A stretch of 64,000 nt of DNA from Dyadobacter sp. Leaf189 (GTDB taxonomy: Bacteria > Bacteroidota > Bacteroidia > Cytophagales > Spirosomataceae). Below are positions 8,446-16,757 of the stretch, piece after piece. The position numbers and the translations under genes are program-made. How positions within the stretch are numbered: the first letter of the stretch is position 1; each line of letters opens with the position of its first letter. Location of the stretch: assembly GCF_001424405.1 (NCBI RefSeq), contig NZ_LMPS01000001.1:2166066-2230065 (forward strand), written 5' to 3'. Under the pieces are notes generated by a model. That model was not told the DNA's origin. It ran no database searches and worked only from the letters and a program-made list of their open reading frames with translations.

Positions 8446-8757
8446 ATGTCAGATTCAGAATTGCGGGAAGAAGTAATTAGGGCTATTAAAACTGTTTATG
8501 ACCCGGAAATTCCCGTGGATGTTTATGAACTCGGCCTGATTTACGATTTGAAAGTATTTCCGGTAAATAACGTGTTCGTTTCCATGACATTAACTTCTCC
8601 ATCATGCCCCTCTGCAGGTACTTTGCCTGGTGAAGTGGAGCAGAAAATCCGCGAGGTGGAAGGTGTGAATGATGTTAGCGTAGAGCTGACTTTCGATCCG
8701 CCTTATACAACCGAAATGATGTCAGAAGAAGCAAAGTTGGAGCTGGGGTTTATGTAG
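8446..8757 (+). CDS. sufT: SufT/MIP18-family Fe-S maturation protein (DUF59)
   Basis: A 103-residue DUF59 protein with the family start VYDPEIPVDVYELGLIYDL (17-35), the conserved cysteine in TSPSCPSAGTLP (C54) and the PPYTTEMMSEEAKLELG end. SufT proteins assist Fe-S cluster maturation or transfer, and they are often the last suf gene, as here. PaaD-like proteins share the fold, but no phenylacetate genes are nearby. Confidence 0.9.
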   Translation: MSDSELREEVIRAIKTVYDPEIPVDVYELGLIYDLKVFPVNNVFVSMTLTSPSCPSAGTLPGEVEQKIREVEGVNDVSVELTFDPPYTTEMMSEEAKLELGFM

Positions 8758-8760
8758 GTT

Positions 8761-8904
8761 ACTTCGGCCGTCGGCTTTGAAATTAAGGAAGAAACTGACC
8801 GTCTGTTCTCGGCTTTAATAAAGTAATAAATTGGAAACAGCTATTGTTGCTGACATTAAAATAAAAGAAAAGTGGCTGACAGCCGACAGCTGAAAGCCGA
8901 AGTC
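8761..8904. repeat. Imperfect long-range inverted repeat in suf-brx intergenic region
   Basis: The 174-base gap after sufT begins with ACTTCGGC (8761-8768) and GTCGGCT (8770-8776), and ends with AGCCGAC (8881-8887) and GCCGAAGT (8896-8903), the reverse complements. Repeats of the GCTGACAGCCGACAGC type suggest an intergenic repeat family or a structured leader for the next gene. I cannot tell which from one copy. Confidence 0.35.
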
Positions 8905-8931
8905 AAAAAATAACCATAAAAATTAAAGAAT

Positions 8932-9360
8932 ATGTATCCACCGCAATTAGTGGCCCCAATGAAAGCCGAACTCGTAAACGTTGGCTTTCAGGATCTTACA
9001 AGTGCTGAAGAAGTAGACAACTTCATGCAAAACACAAAAGGAACTGCACTTGTAGTGATTAACTCAGTGTGTGGCTGTGCAGCAGGTGCTGCTCGTCCTG
9101 GTGTGAGAGCGGCATTGTCTCGCAGCGAAATCAAGCCTGACCATCTTGCAACTGTATTTGCAGGAGCAGATTTGGAAGCAACTGCGAAAATGCGCGAATA
9201 TACATTGCCTTATCCGCCATCATCGCCGGCAGTGGCGTTGTTCAAAGACGGAGAGCTGATCCACTTTGTAGAGCGTCACCACATTGAAGGCCGCTCTGCT
9301 GAGATGATCGCTCAGCATTTGCAAATGGCGTTCGAAGAGTTTTGTGCTGAGGAAGCATAG
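8932..9360 (+). CDS. BrxA/BrxB family bacilliredoxin
   Basis: A 142-residue YphP/YqiW-family protein with a thioredoxin-like fold and the redox motif SVCGCAAG (Cys47, Cys49: the CxC form typical of bacilliredoxins). The start MYPPQLVAPMKAELVNVGF and the YPPSSPAVALFKDGELIHF segment are characteristic of the family. Bacilliredoxins remove bacillithiol from oxidised proteins; BrxA/B proteins use CGC. It lies behind the suf genes, separated by a 174-base gap, and ends at a strong terminator, so it may be its own unit. Whether this organism makes bacillithiol cannot be seen here. Confidence 0.9.
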   Translation: MYPPQLVAPMKAELVNVGFQDLTSAEEVDNFMQNTKGTALVVINSVCGCAAGAARPGVRAALSRSEIKPDHLATVFAGADLEATAKMREYTLPYPPSSPAVALFKDGELIHFVERHHIEGRSAEMIAQHLQMAFEEFCAEEA

Positions 9361-9382
9361 TTAAGAAGATCAGAACATTGAC

Positions 9383-9424
9383 ATTCGGCTACTTTCAATT
9401 AACTTGGAAGTAGCCGAATCTTTT
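9383..9424 (+). terminator. Strong intrinsic terminator after the bacilliredoxin gene
   Basis: A 16-bp stem (9383-9398 with 9404-9419, one G-T wobble, built on ATTCGGCTACTT and AAGTAGCCGAAT) with a 5-base loop is followed by C and TTTT. It separates the bacilliredoxin gene from the vWA gene. Confidence 0.85.
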
Positions 9425-9447
9425 ACAGCCTTTTTATTTTTACAATC

Positions 9448-10557
9448 ATGCGCGGACATCGTTTTTCCAAGTTCATACCCGCCGAGCAAGGTGCTAACAG
9501 CAAGTTCGAGCAGCTTTTCGACATTTTTCAGCAACTGTTACTCATGACTTCGGGTGACGTAAGCGAAGCTATGTCGTGGCTCAGCGAGCTTGACAGGCAA
9601 TATAATCTGACGAACGATTCTTACGGAATCGGCGACTTTTTTGACGATCTGAAAAAGAAAGGCTACATCACCGAAGAGCGGCAGGAAGGTGAAAACAAGC
9701 TGATCATGACGCCGAAGGCTGAAAAGAGCATTCGGAAAAGTGCATTGGACGAGATATTCGGCAAACTAAAACGGTCGAAATCGGGCGGTAACCACCATAC
9801 CCCGCATTTGGGAGTGGGGGATGAACTTAGCAGCGACGTGCGCCAGTTTCAGTTTGGTGACACACTTGATCAGATTGCAATGACGGAGTCGATCAAAAAC
9901 GCACAGGTGAACCACGGAATCGGCGATTTTATGCTGATGGAAAATGACCTGGAAGTAGTGGAGCGCGAGCAGAAAACTACGACAGCGACTGTGGTCATGA
10001 TCGATATCAGTCACTCTATGATCCTTTATGGTGAAGACCGTATTACGCCAGCCAAAAAAGTCGCATTGGCGCTCGCTGAGTTGATCAGAAGCAAATACCC
10101 GAAAGATTCGCTGGACATTATTGTCTTCGGAAATGATGCCTGGCAGATCCAGATCAAAGATTTACCTTATCTCGAAGTCGGGCCTTACCACACCAATACA
10201 GTTGCAGGCCTTGAACTCGCAATGGATATTCTGCGCCGCAAAAAGACACGGAATAAGCAGATTTTCATGATTACCGACGGAAAGCCAACTTGCCTCAAAG
10301 AAGGAATCCGGTATTATAAAAATAGCTTCGGACTAGACCGTAAGATCATCAACAAGACACTTACGCTGGCTGCGCAATGTCGCAGGCTGGATATCCCCGT
10401 TACTACTTTTATGATCGCCACCGATCCTTACCTCAAACAGTTTGTTCAAAATTTTACGCAGGTCAACAATGGCCGTGCTTATTACAGCAACCTGCAAGGA
10501 CTGGGAGGATTTGTACTCGAAGATTTCCAGCGTAACCGCCGCAAAAACGTGAAATAG
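9448..10557 (+). CDS. von Willebrand factor A domain protein, probable partner of a MoxR/Mg-chelatase-like AAA ATPase
   Basis: The 369-residue cytoplasmic protein has an unusual N-terminal helical region (about 1-175) and a C-terminal vWA domain. The metal-ion-dependent adhesion site is visible: DISHS (D186, S188, S190), Thr about 251 and ITDGKP with Asp about 277. Such proteins act with a MoxR- or Mg-chelatase-type AAA ATPase in protein or metal insertion. A fitting ATPase is at 38666-40201 in this window, about 28 kb away, not adjacent as usual. The gene ends 3 bases from the convergent PIG-L gene. Its substrate is unknown. Confidence 0.8.
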   Translation: MRGHRFSKFIPAEQGANSKFEQLFDIFQQLLLMTSGDVSEAMSWLSELDRQYNLTNDSYGIGDFFDDLKKKGYITEERQEGENKLIMTPKAEKSIRKSALDEIFGKLKRSKSGGNHHTPHLGVGDELSSDVRQFQFGDTLDQIAMTESIKNAQVNHGIGDFMLMENDLEVVEREQKTTTATVVMIDISHSMILYGEDRITPAKKVALALAELIRSKYPKDSLDIIVFGNDAWQIQIKDLPYLEVGPYHTNTVAGLELAMDILRRKKTRNKQIFMITDGKPTCLKEGIRYYKNSFGLDRKIINKTLTLAAQCRRLDIPVTTFMIATDPYLKQFVQNFTQVNNGRAYYSNLQGLGGFVLEDFQRNRRKNVK

Positions 10558-10560
10558 TAC

Positions 10561-13035
10561 CTATTTTTTGCCAACTGAAATCATATTTGCGAACAGGCGG
10601 TAAGCGCCGGTTACACCCGCAGGAAGTTCACGGAAAAAGGAAAGGCCAGTATAAATGTAGTGGCCTTTTCCATATTGCGCATAAAGCAGGCTGCCTTCTT
10701 TCGCACTCTCGGTTTCATCATTGGCCGAAAACAATGCCTTATAATTCTGCTTGTCCCAATCCTGGGCAAAATACAGACCGCGTTCCTGGATCCAGCCTTC
10801 AAAATCCTGTTTAGTAATCTTATTAGGGAAGTTCAGAATTGGACTGTCTGGCTGTAAAAACCGCATTTCTGCATCTTCTTCTGTTACCCGCTCGCGCCCA
10901 AGCTCAATTTTGAACGGACCGATTTCTTTAACTTTCTGTCCGGGTATAGTGTATTGTACTACCATTGTACCTCCATTCTTCACGTACTCCATCAGTTTGC
11001 CCTGGTAATTCGTGAGGTAATCTTCGGTATTGTATGCACGTACACCAACAACGATCGCGTCAAACACACTCAGGTCTTTCGACAGTCCATTTGCATTCAG
11101 CATCGTGACCTGGCAATCCATCTGGCGCAATGCGGTAGGAACATCGTCGCCAGCCCCTGCAATGTAGCCGATGTTTTTGGCAGTTGTTTTTACGTCAATT
11201 TTCGCCAGTTTGGCCTCTGAACCAGGGAAAATCGTTTGTGACGGAATGTGACGGTACGCGATCGTGCGGATAGATTTATCAAAAGTCTCGCCATTTACTG
11301 TTGCAACAGCTTTCAGCGAAACTTCCTGGTTAATGATCGGCGGCGTGATGATAAATGAAAAGTATTGCTGCTGGTACTTATTGCTCAATGTAAAAGTGGC
11401 AGATTCAGGTACAGACTTCCACCCAGCTGGTATCTGCGGTTTGAGTACCCCGCTCACATTGCTTTTCTGTGCCTCCACTACCATTGTTACCGTTTTTGGC
11501 TCGGCCGAAGCAAAGATGTACACTGGCTCTGCAATCGTCGTGGTAACTGCCGGCCGGATTTCGAATGGACGGTAAATTTCTCCTTCTGCCGGATCGGCAA
11601 ACTTGTAAATCCAGGGCCGTGGAATGGAAAAGAGCTGGCCGCCGATTTCGAATGTAAAAGTGGTAACTGTCTCAGGCCGGTTCTCCGGGAAGCCAATATC
11701 TTCTTGTTTGTCAATCTGGAAAACTCCCTTTTCAATGGGTTTTTCAAGCCAGTAAGGCTGACTGAGTTTCAGTGTCTCGGGCAACTTTGTTTTTATCCCA
11801 AAATTATTAAGCTCATTTTCATTCAGCGAAAGGTTCAGCAGGCTGTCTTTGTCTTTGCCGATCCAATTCATTGAAACCAGCTTAACAGGGTAATCAGATC
11901 TTTTGATCACGGATACATTTACCGCAGCTACGTCGCCCGCAACTGCTGAAAAGTCGGCCGGATTAGATTCAAACCAAAGTCCGGCACACTGAATGATCAG
12001 TTCACGTATTTCGTCCTTTTTCGTTTTTACGTAAATATTTGAAGTGTCCAGCTTGTTCAGCTCTGCATTGATTTTCAACAGGTCAGGAATGGAAGCAGAA
12101 GGTTTGTTGACTGCAAAATTTCGGATTGTCTGTGTTAACAGTGCCTGCACTTTTTCACTTCCCTTCACTCTTTCCCAACTGATATCCACATCGTCGAAAA
12201 GAGATTTCTGAGCAGGTTGACCAACTTTATGAAGGAAAAAATCAATGCGCTCGCCCCGCTGAGGCGAGCTGCCGAAGCCCTGGCTCTTGTGCTGACTTCT
12301 GCTTTCCGCAGCGATTTCGGTGTAAGATTTTCCCAAAACCGGATTGTAACCACCGATTTCAATGGAAATAAACGGGCTTTTTTCACCCGTAGGTTGCTGG
12401 TTAGTAAAGCCGGGCGTATAGGTATTCCAAACCAGGCGCTTTGTTTGCCAGGGTTTCACAAATTTTAGCTGGTCGGGATATGCATTCGGGTCAGCTGCCA
12501 ATTTGAAACCTTCCTCAGCAAGGTACGCGGAAGTCTGATGGTGTCCGTGGCCTGCGCGTGGGTCAGGTGGAAACCGGGTAATAATGACGTCGGGACGAAA
12601 TTTCCTGATCATCCAAACCACATCTCCCTGCACTTTTTTAGCATCCCAGAAATTTAAGGTTTCATCCCGCGTTTTGGAAAAACCAAAATCGTAAGCTCTG
12701 GAAAAAAACTGCTGTGCGCCGTCAATGCGCCTTGCTCCGAGTAATTCCTGCGTTCTGATCACACCGATATTGTAGCCCTGCTCTGCACCTATGAGGTTTT
12801 GTCCGCCGTCGCCCCGCGTTAAAGACAGGTACCCGGTTCGCACCATCTGATCTTTGGACAGATAAGAGAGCATCAATGTATTCTCATCGTCGGGGTGGGC
12901 CGCAATGTAAAGTACGGAGCCAAGTACATTGAGCTTTTTGATATTCTGGAAAATCTCGCTGGAAGAGAGGGTGGGGTTTTGAGCAGAGACTGTAAAGAAG
13001 GTAAATGCAAGAACAATCGTAAAAAATCGGCGCAT
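10561..13035 (-). CDS. Secreted PIG-L (LmbE) family deacetylase, large form
   Basis: The 824-residue protein has a signal peptide (MRRFFTIVLAFTFFTVSAQ) and a PIG-L deacetylase domain with the zinc motif AHPDDEN (46-52), TRGDGGQN and GHGHHQTSA (about residue 164). A long C-terminal part, roughly 330-824, looks like beta-sandwich plus a ThuA/glutamine-amidotransferase-like end. PIG-L enzymes remove acetyl groups from N-acetylglucosaminyl substrates with zinc. Large secreted Bacteroidota forms of this kind have no settled substrate. It is a single minus-strand gene converging on the vWA gene. Confidence 0.88.
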   Translation of the reverse strand: MRRFFTIVLAFTFFTVSAQNPTLSSSEIFQNIKKLNVLGSVLYIAAHPDDENTLMLSYLSKDQMVRTGYLSLTRGDGGQNLIGAEQGYNIGVIRTQELLGARRIDGAQQFFSRAYDFGFSKTRDETLNFWDAKKVQGDVVWMIRKFRPDVIITRFPPDPRAGHGHHQTSAYLAEEGFKLAADPNAYPDQLKFVKPWQTKRLVWNTYTPGFTNQQPTGEKSPFISIEIGGYNPVLGKSYTEIAAESRSQHKSQGFGSSPQRGERIDFFLHKVGQPAQKSLFDDVDISWERVKGSEKVQALLTQTIRNFAVNKPSASIPDLLKINAELNKLDTSNIYVKTKKDEIRELIIQCAGLWFESNPADFSAVAGDVAAVNVSVIKRSDYPVKLVSMNWIGKDKDSLLNLSLNENELNNFGIKTKLPETLKLSQPYWLEKPIEKGVFQIDKQEDIGFPENRPETVTTFTFEIGGQLFSIPRPWIYKFADPAEGEIYRPFEIRPAVTTTIAEPVYIFASAEPKTVTMVVEAQKSNVSGVLKPQIPAGWKSVPESATFTLSNKYQQQYFSFIITPPIINQEVSLKAVATVNGETFDKSIRTIAYRHIPSQTIFPGSEAKLAKIDVKTTAKNIGYIAGAGDDVPTALRQMDCQVTMLNANGLSKDLSVFDAIVVGVRAYNTEDYLTNYQGKLMEYVKNGGTMVVQYTIPGQKVKEIGPFKIELGRERVTEEDAEMRFLQPDSPILNFPNKITKQDFEGWIQERGLYFAQDWDKQNYKALFSANDETESAKEGSLLYAQYGKGHYIYTGLSFFRELPAGVTGAYRLFANMISVGKK

Positions 13036-13064
13036 AGATGGTTATGTTAAGGCTTGGGTCCGGA

Positions 13065-13691
13065 TTATAGTGTCCAGGTCAGTACGTAATCTTCAAAGGT
13101 ATCGTAAGCTACTGGAAGTGTTTGGTTTGTACCTTTACTTGCAAGCAAAACTTCAAATCGGCCATTTTGGTTGCTTTTAAAAGGCTTTATCGTAATGTGT
13201 TTTTTCAAATCGAGCTCAGCGTCGCCGGCATACTTGAATGCGGATTCCTTGGCTGACCAGATCAGGTGCAGCAAAAGATTGTCAGCTGCATTGATCCATT
13301 GTTGCTCTTCTTCATTCAAAAAATAGTCAATTCCTTTTGAAATGGAAGGTTTCATTTGCTGGATATCTGTACCAACCAATTGTTCGTCAGCCAGATATAT
13401 AGCTGCAAAATCACCTGAATGCGACATTGACAGCTGGTAAGAACTATCGGGAATATGCGGTTTCCTGTTGGTATCGTACCTGACAACCGGCGGCCGGGAA
13501 GTAAGTTCCTGGATCAACATGCGGCAGGCGAGCCACTCTTGTTTTCTTTTGTCTTTTGAAATGCTTTTTAATTGTGCAAATGCCTCCTCAGGAAGGTTAA
13601 CCAGGCTCCGCAGCTCCTGCCAGGTTTCGGTCATGTGCCAAAGTCCAAGCCGGGCTTTCGGTGAAATGGTTTTTATACAACAAATTGGCAT
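13065..13691 (-). CDS. 4'-phosphopantetheinyl transferase superfamily protein
   Basis: The 208-residue protein shows the Sfp-type motifs in order: NRKPHIP (75-81), SMSHSGDFAAIYL (88-100), VGTDIQQ (106-112) and WSAKESAFKY (145-154). Such enzymes attach phosphopantetheine from CoA to carrier proteins. The second acid of the usual GxDxE motif is Gln here (D109, Q111). It is divergent from the natural-product operon, which holds an acyl carrier protein at 26082, so that protein is the likely substrate. It could also serve fatty-acid synthesis. Confidence 0.88.
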   Translation of the reverse strand: MPICCIKTISPKARLGLWHMTETWQELRSLVNLPEEAFAQLKSISKDKRKQEWLACRMLIQELTSRPPVVRYDTNRKPHIPDSSYQLSMSHSGDFAAIYLADEQLVGTDIQQMKPSISKGIDYFLNEEEQQWINAADNLLLHLIWSAKESAFKYAGDAELDLKKHITIKPFKSNQNGRFEVLLASKGTNQTLPVAYDTFEDYVLTWTL

Positions 13692-13698
13692 TAATCGT

Positions 13699-13706
13699 TA
13701 ATTTTG
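13699..13706 (+). promoter_or_regulatory. Possible -7 element for the dialkylresorcinol operon
   Basis: TAATTTTG fits TAnnTTTG and lies 47 bases before the ATG of the first operon gene, in the divergent gap with the PPTase gene. No clear -33 TTTG is found at the right spacing. Confidence 0.3.
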
Positions 13707-13752
13707 ATCATAAAACAGCTGCGTATCTATTGTCTGCGCATTGCATTTCCTT

Positions 13753-15462
13753 ATGTGGCCTAAAAACAAAATAGCCAGATCCGTTCTTAAAGCGCTTTCC
13801 ATTTTCCTATTGGTGATCGGAATCTTGTTCGGGCTCTTCCTGTGGCGGATCAATCTTCCTGCCCCAAAAATTGAAAGTAATAAAACTCCCGAAAGTTACA
13901 AACGTGTACAGCTTGGGAAAGACCATTATGCAGTGGGTAACTGCTGGCTGAAAAAGAATAAGCACGGGATTTGGGAAATGTACCTGGAAGGTGCGCCTTA
14001 CGAGCGAGGATTGATTTACGGCGTACTCGCAAAGGAGTTAATGGAGAAGCAGGAAGTGCATTTCGTGGGACAAATCAAGGAGTTGATCCCGAGTTCCATG
14101 TTTTTGCAGGTACTGAAAGGTTTCGTAGGCTGGTTTAACCGGGACATTTATAAATACATCCCGGAGGAAAACCAGCAGGAGATTTATGGCGTTTCCCAGT
14201 CATTCTCGGATCAGTTCAACTACATAGCGCCCAAATATTACCGTATCATGAACTACCACGCGGCGCATGATATTGGTCACGCACTGGCGGACATGAATGT
14301 AGTAGTGGGCTGTACTTCTTTTGCGGTCAAGAATGGCTTGTCCAGCGATTCAACTTTGTTGATCGCGCGCAACTTTGACTTTTATATGGGCGATGCATTT
14401 GCAGAGGACAAGTTGATCGTCTTTATGAAACCTGATAAAGGATATAAATTTGCCTCTTACTCCTGGGCCGGGTTAACGGGGGTAGTGTCCGGGATGAATG
14501 AAAAAGGTGTAACTGTTACATTAAATGCGTCCAAATCGGATGTTCCATTTACTGCCAAAGAACCTATTTCCATTCTCGCGCGGGAAATCCTGCAATATGC
14601 TTCCAATATTGAAGAAGCAACGAAAATCGCGCAGCGAAGCGAGACTTTCGTGTCGGAGTCGCTGCTGATCGGCTCTGCGGCCGACAAGAAGGCGGTGATT
14701 ATTGAAAAGTCGCCTCAGAAAATGGATGTGTATGAATCAGGAAAAGATTACCTCGTTTGCGCCAATCATTACCAGGGCAGCACATTTACAAGCGATTCTG
14801 TAAACATCCGGAACATTGCTACCTCTGACTCCAAAGCGCGGTTTGACCGTATGACACAGTTAATGGAACGTTCTTATCCGCTGGACGTGAATGAGGCTGC
14901 GGCTATTTTGCGGGACAAGAACGGGATTGATGACAAGTTTATCGGATATGGAAATGCAAAATCGCTCAATCAGCTGATCGCGCACCATGGTATCCTTTTC
15001 AAACCGGAACAAAAGGAAATGTGGATCTCGACGCCGCCTTACCAGCTCGGTGCATTCATTCATTACAACCTGAATGATGTTTTTGCTGGTAAGATCAATC
15101 AGGAAAGTGCTCAAATGATCAGTGAAGATCCATTCCTGCAATCGCCGGATTACCGCAAATTTGAAGCGTTTAAAGAAACACGGCAGAAGATTACGAAGTT
15201 TGTGATGATGGGGATTCCATTTGAGCTGACACCTGCTGCGGAGAAAAGTTTCATAGCGAGTAACCCTAAAAGCTACACAACCTATGTAGCCCTGGGCGAT
15301 TATTTTAAAGCCAAAGAAGAGAATAAGAAGGCTGTCGGCTACTATCGGCAGGCGCTTAAAATGGACGTGGCTTCGATCCGCGAAGAACACGGCATTGAGC
15401 AAAAAATATCGGACTGCAGAAAAAGCAAGCGGTCAGGGTTCTATTATAAAAGAGATAGTTAA
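13753..15462 (+). CDS. C45-family (acyl-CoA:6-APA acyltransferase-like) Ntn hydrolase with membrane anchor
   Basis: The 569-residue protein starts with a transmembrane anchor (about 10-31) and continues with a penicillin-acylase/acyltransferase-like domain. A GCTSF motif (Cys187) fits the autoproteolytic nucleophile of this family, and LLIARNFDFYMGD and YSWAGLTGVVSGMNEKGVTVT are typical following motifs. A C-terminal TPR-like region follows (YVALGDYFKAKEENKKAVGYYRQALK). The family makes or breaks amide and ester bonds of acyl groups. As the first gene of the cluster it may condense or trim an acyl product at the membrane; that is inference. An in-frame TTG at 13741 is possible, but the ATG is preferred. 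It overlaps the next gene by one base (TAATG). Confidence 0.82.
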   Translation: MWPKNKIARSVLKALSIFLLVIGILFGLFLWRINLPAPKIESNKTPESYKRVQLGKDHYAVGNCWLKKNKHGIWEMYLEGAPYERGLIYGVLAKELMEKQEVHFVGQIKELIPSSMFLQVLKGFVGWFNRDIYKYIPEENQQEIYGVSQSFSDQFNYIAPKYYRIMNYHAAHDIGHALADMNVVVGCTSFAVKNGLSSDSTLLIARNFDFYMGDAFAEDKLIVFMKPDKGYKFASYSWAGLTGVVSGMNEKGVTVTLNASKSDVPFTAKEPISILAREILQYASNIEEATKIAQRSETFVSESLLIGSAADKKAVIIEKSPQKMDVYESGKDYLVCANHYQGSTFTSDSVNIRNIATSDSKARFDRMTQLMERSYPLDVNEAAAILRDKNGIDDKFIGYGNAKSLNQLIAHHGILFKPEQKEMWISTPPYQLGAFIHYNLNDVFAGKINQESAQMISEDPFLQSPDYRKFEAFKETRQKITKFVMMGIPFELTPAAEKSFIASNPKSYTTYVALGDYFKAKEENKKAVGYYRQALKMDVASIREEHGIEQKISDCRKSKRSGFYYKRDS

Positions 15463-16724
15463 TGAGTCAAATAGCATACCGTGAGGCGCAGGATAACCGC
15501 CTAAAATATTTGTTGTCTTACGTAAGTGACCATTCCCCTTATTACCAGCGGGTTTTTCGGGAGCACGGTGTTGATATTGAAGCTGTATTTAAAATTGCAG
15601 ATCTTTCCTCACTTCCATTCACAACGAAAGATGATCTGGCGGCTGCGAATGATGATTTTCTTTGTGTACCTAAAAGCAGGATAGCGGATTATGTGACAAC
15701 CTCCGGTACACTTAGCGATCCGGTCGCATTTTACCTGACAGATTCGGATATTGAAAGACTGGCTACAAACGAAGCGGAGTCTTTCAAATGCGCGGGTGGA
15801 AGTGAGCGCGATATTTACCAGTTAATGACCACTATCGACCGCCGGTTTATGGCCGGACTTGCCTACTGGATGGGCGCGCGGAAGATGGGCGCAGGTATGA
15901 TCCGCGTCGGTCCGGGTGCACCTTACCTGCAATGGGAGTCAATCCAGCGCTTTTCTCCCACGGTCATCATTGCGATACCTTCGTTTATTCCAAGATTAAT
16001 AGACTATGCACTCGCCAACAATATTGATTTTCAGTCTTCGAGTATTCAGTCGATCATCTGCATCGGTGAGCCGATCCGCAATCCTGATTTTACATATAAT
16101 GAATTGGGGAAAAGGATCACTTCGCAATGGAATGTGAAATTGTTTTCTACCTATGCATCCACCGAAATGGGCGCCGCATTTACTGAATGTGGTGAAGGAA
16201 AAGGCGGGCATTTGAATCCGGACCTGTTGATCCTTGAAGTAGTGGATGAGCAGGGTAAGGCAATGGAGGAGGGTGGACTTGGGGAAGTAGTTGTTACAAC
16301 CCTGGGAGTAGAAGGTATGCCGCTGCTCCGTTACAAAACGGGAGATCTTTGTCATGTATATTATAGTCCGTGCGCGTGTGGCCGCACGAGTCCGCGGCTT
16401 GGCCCGGTTGTCGGCAGGAAGCAGCAGATGATCAAATTTAAAGGGACAACCATTTTCCCGCCCGCTATTTTCGATGTACTTGATATGGTGAGGGAAGTAG
16501 AGCTGTACCAGGTTGTGGTATCTAAAAACGAGTTTGGGAATGATGAGATAACTGTACTGCTGGCCATGCATTTACACACGCCGGCCTTCCGTGAAATGCT
16601 CCATTCATTGTTTAAATCACGGCTCAGGGTAACTCCCGTTTTTGAGTTTATAACCGCTGAAGAACTCTCGCTCCGAATCTTCCGTCAGGAAAAACGCAAA
16701 CCTGAAAAATTGATATATATTTGA
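15462..16724 (+). CDS. PaaK-like acyl/aryl-CoA ligase (adenylate-forming)
   Basis: A 420-residue phenylacetate-CoA ligase-like protein. Visible are a TTSGTLSDP phosphate-binding loop, STYASTEMG (adenylate-forming motif), MPLLRYKTGDL and a CACGRTSPRLGPVVGR segment, then a C-terminal FKGTTIFPPAIFDVLD domain as in PaaK. These enzymes activate an aromatic or fatty acid with ATP and load it on CoA or a carrier protein. In a flexirubin-type pathway the activated acid could be an aromatic starter; this is inference. It overlaps the preceding gene by one base, so the two are coupled. Confidence 0.88.
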   Translation: MSQIAYREAQDNRLKYLLSYVSDHSPYYQRVFREHGVDIEAVFKIADLSSLPFTTKDDLAAANDDFLCVPKSRIADYVTTSGTLSDPVAFYLTDSDIERLATNEAESFKCAGGSERDIYQLMTTIDRRFMAGLAYWMGARKMGAGMIRVGPGAPYLQWESIQRFSPTVIIAIPSFIPRLIDYALANNIDFQSSSIQSIICIGEPIRNPDFTYNELGKRITSQWNVKLFSTYASTEMGAAFTECGEGKGGHLNPDLLILEVVDEQGKAMEEGGLGEVVVTTLGVEGMPLLRYKTGDLCHVYYSPCACGRTSPRLGPVVGRKQQMIKFKGTTIFPPAIFDVLDMVREVELYQVVVSKNEFGNDEITVLLAMHLHTPAFREMLHSLFKSRLRVTPVFEFITAEELSLRIFRQEKRKPEKLIYI

Positions 16725-16757
16725 TCCTCTATTATTTAAATATACATCAATCAGTCC

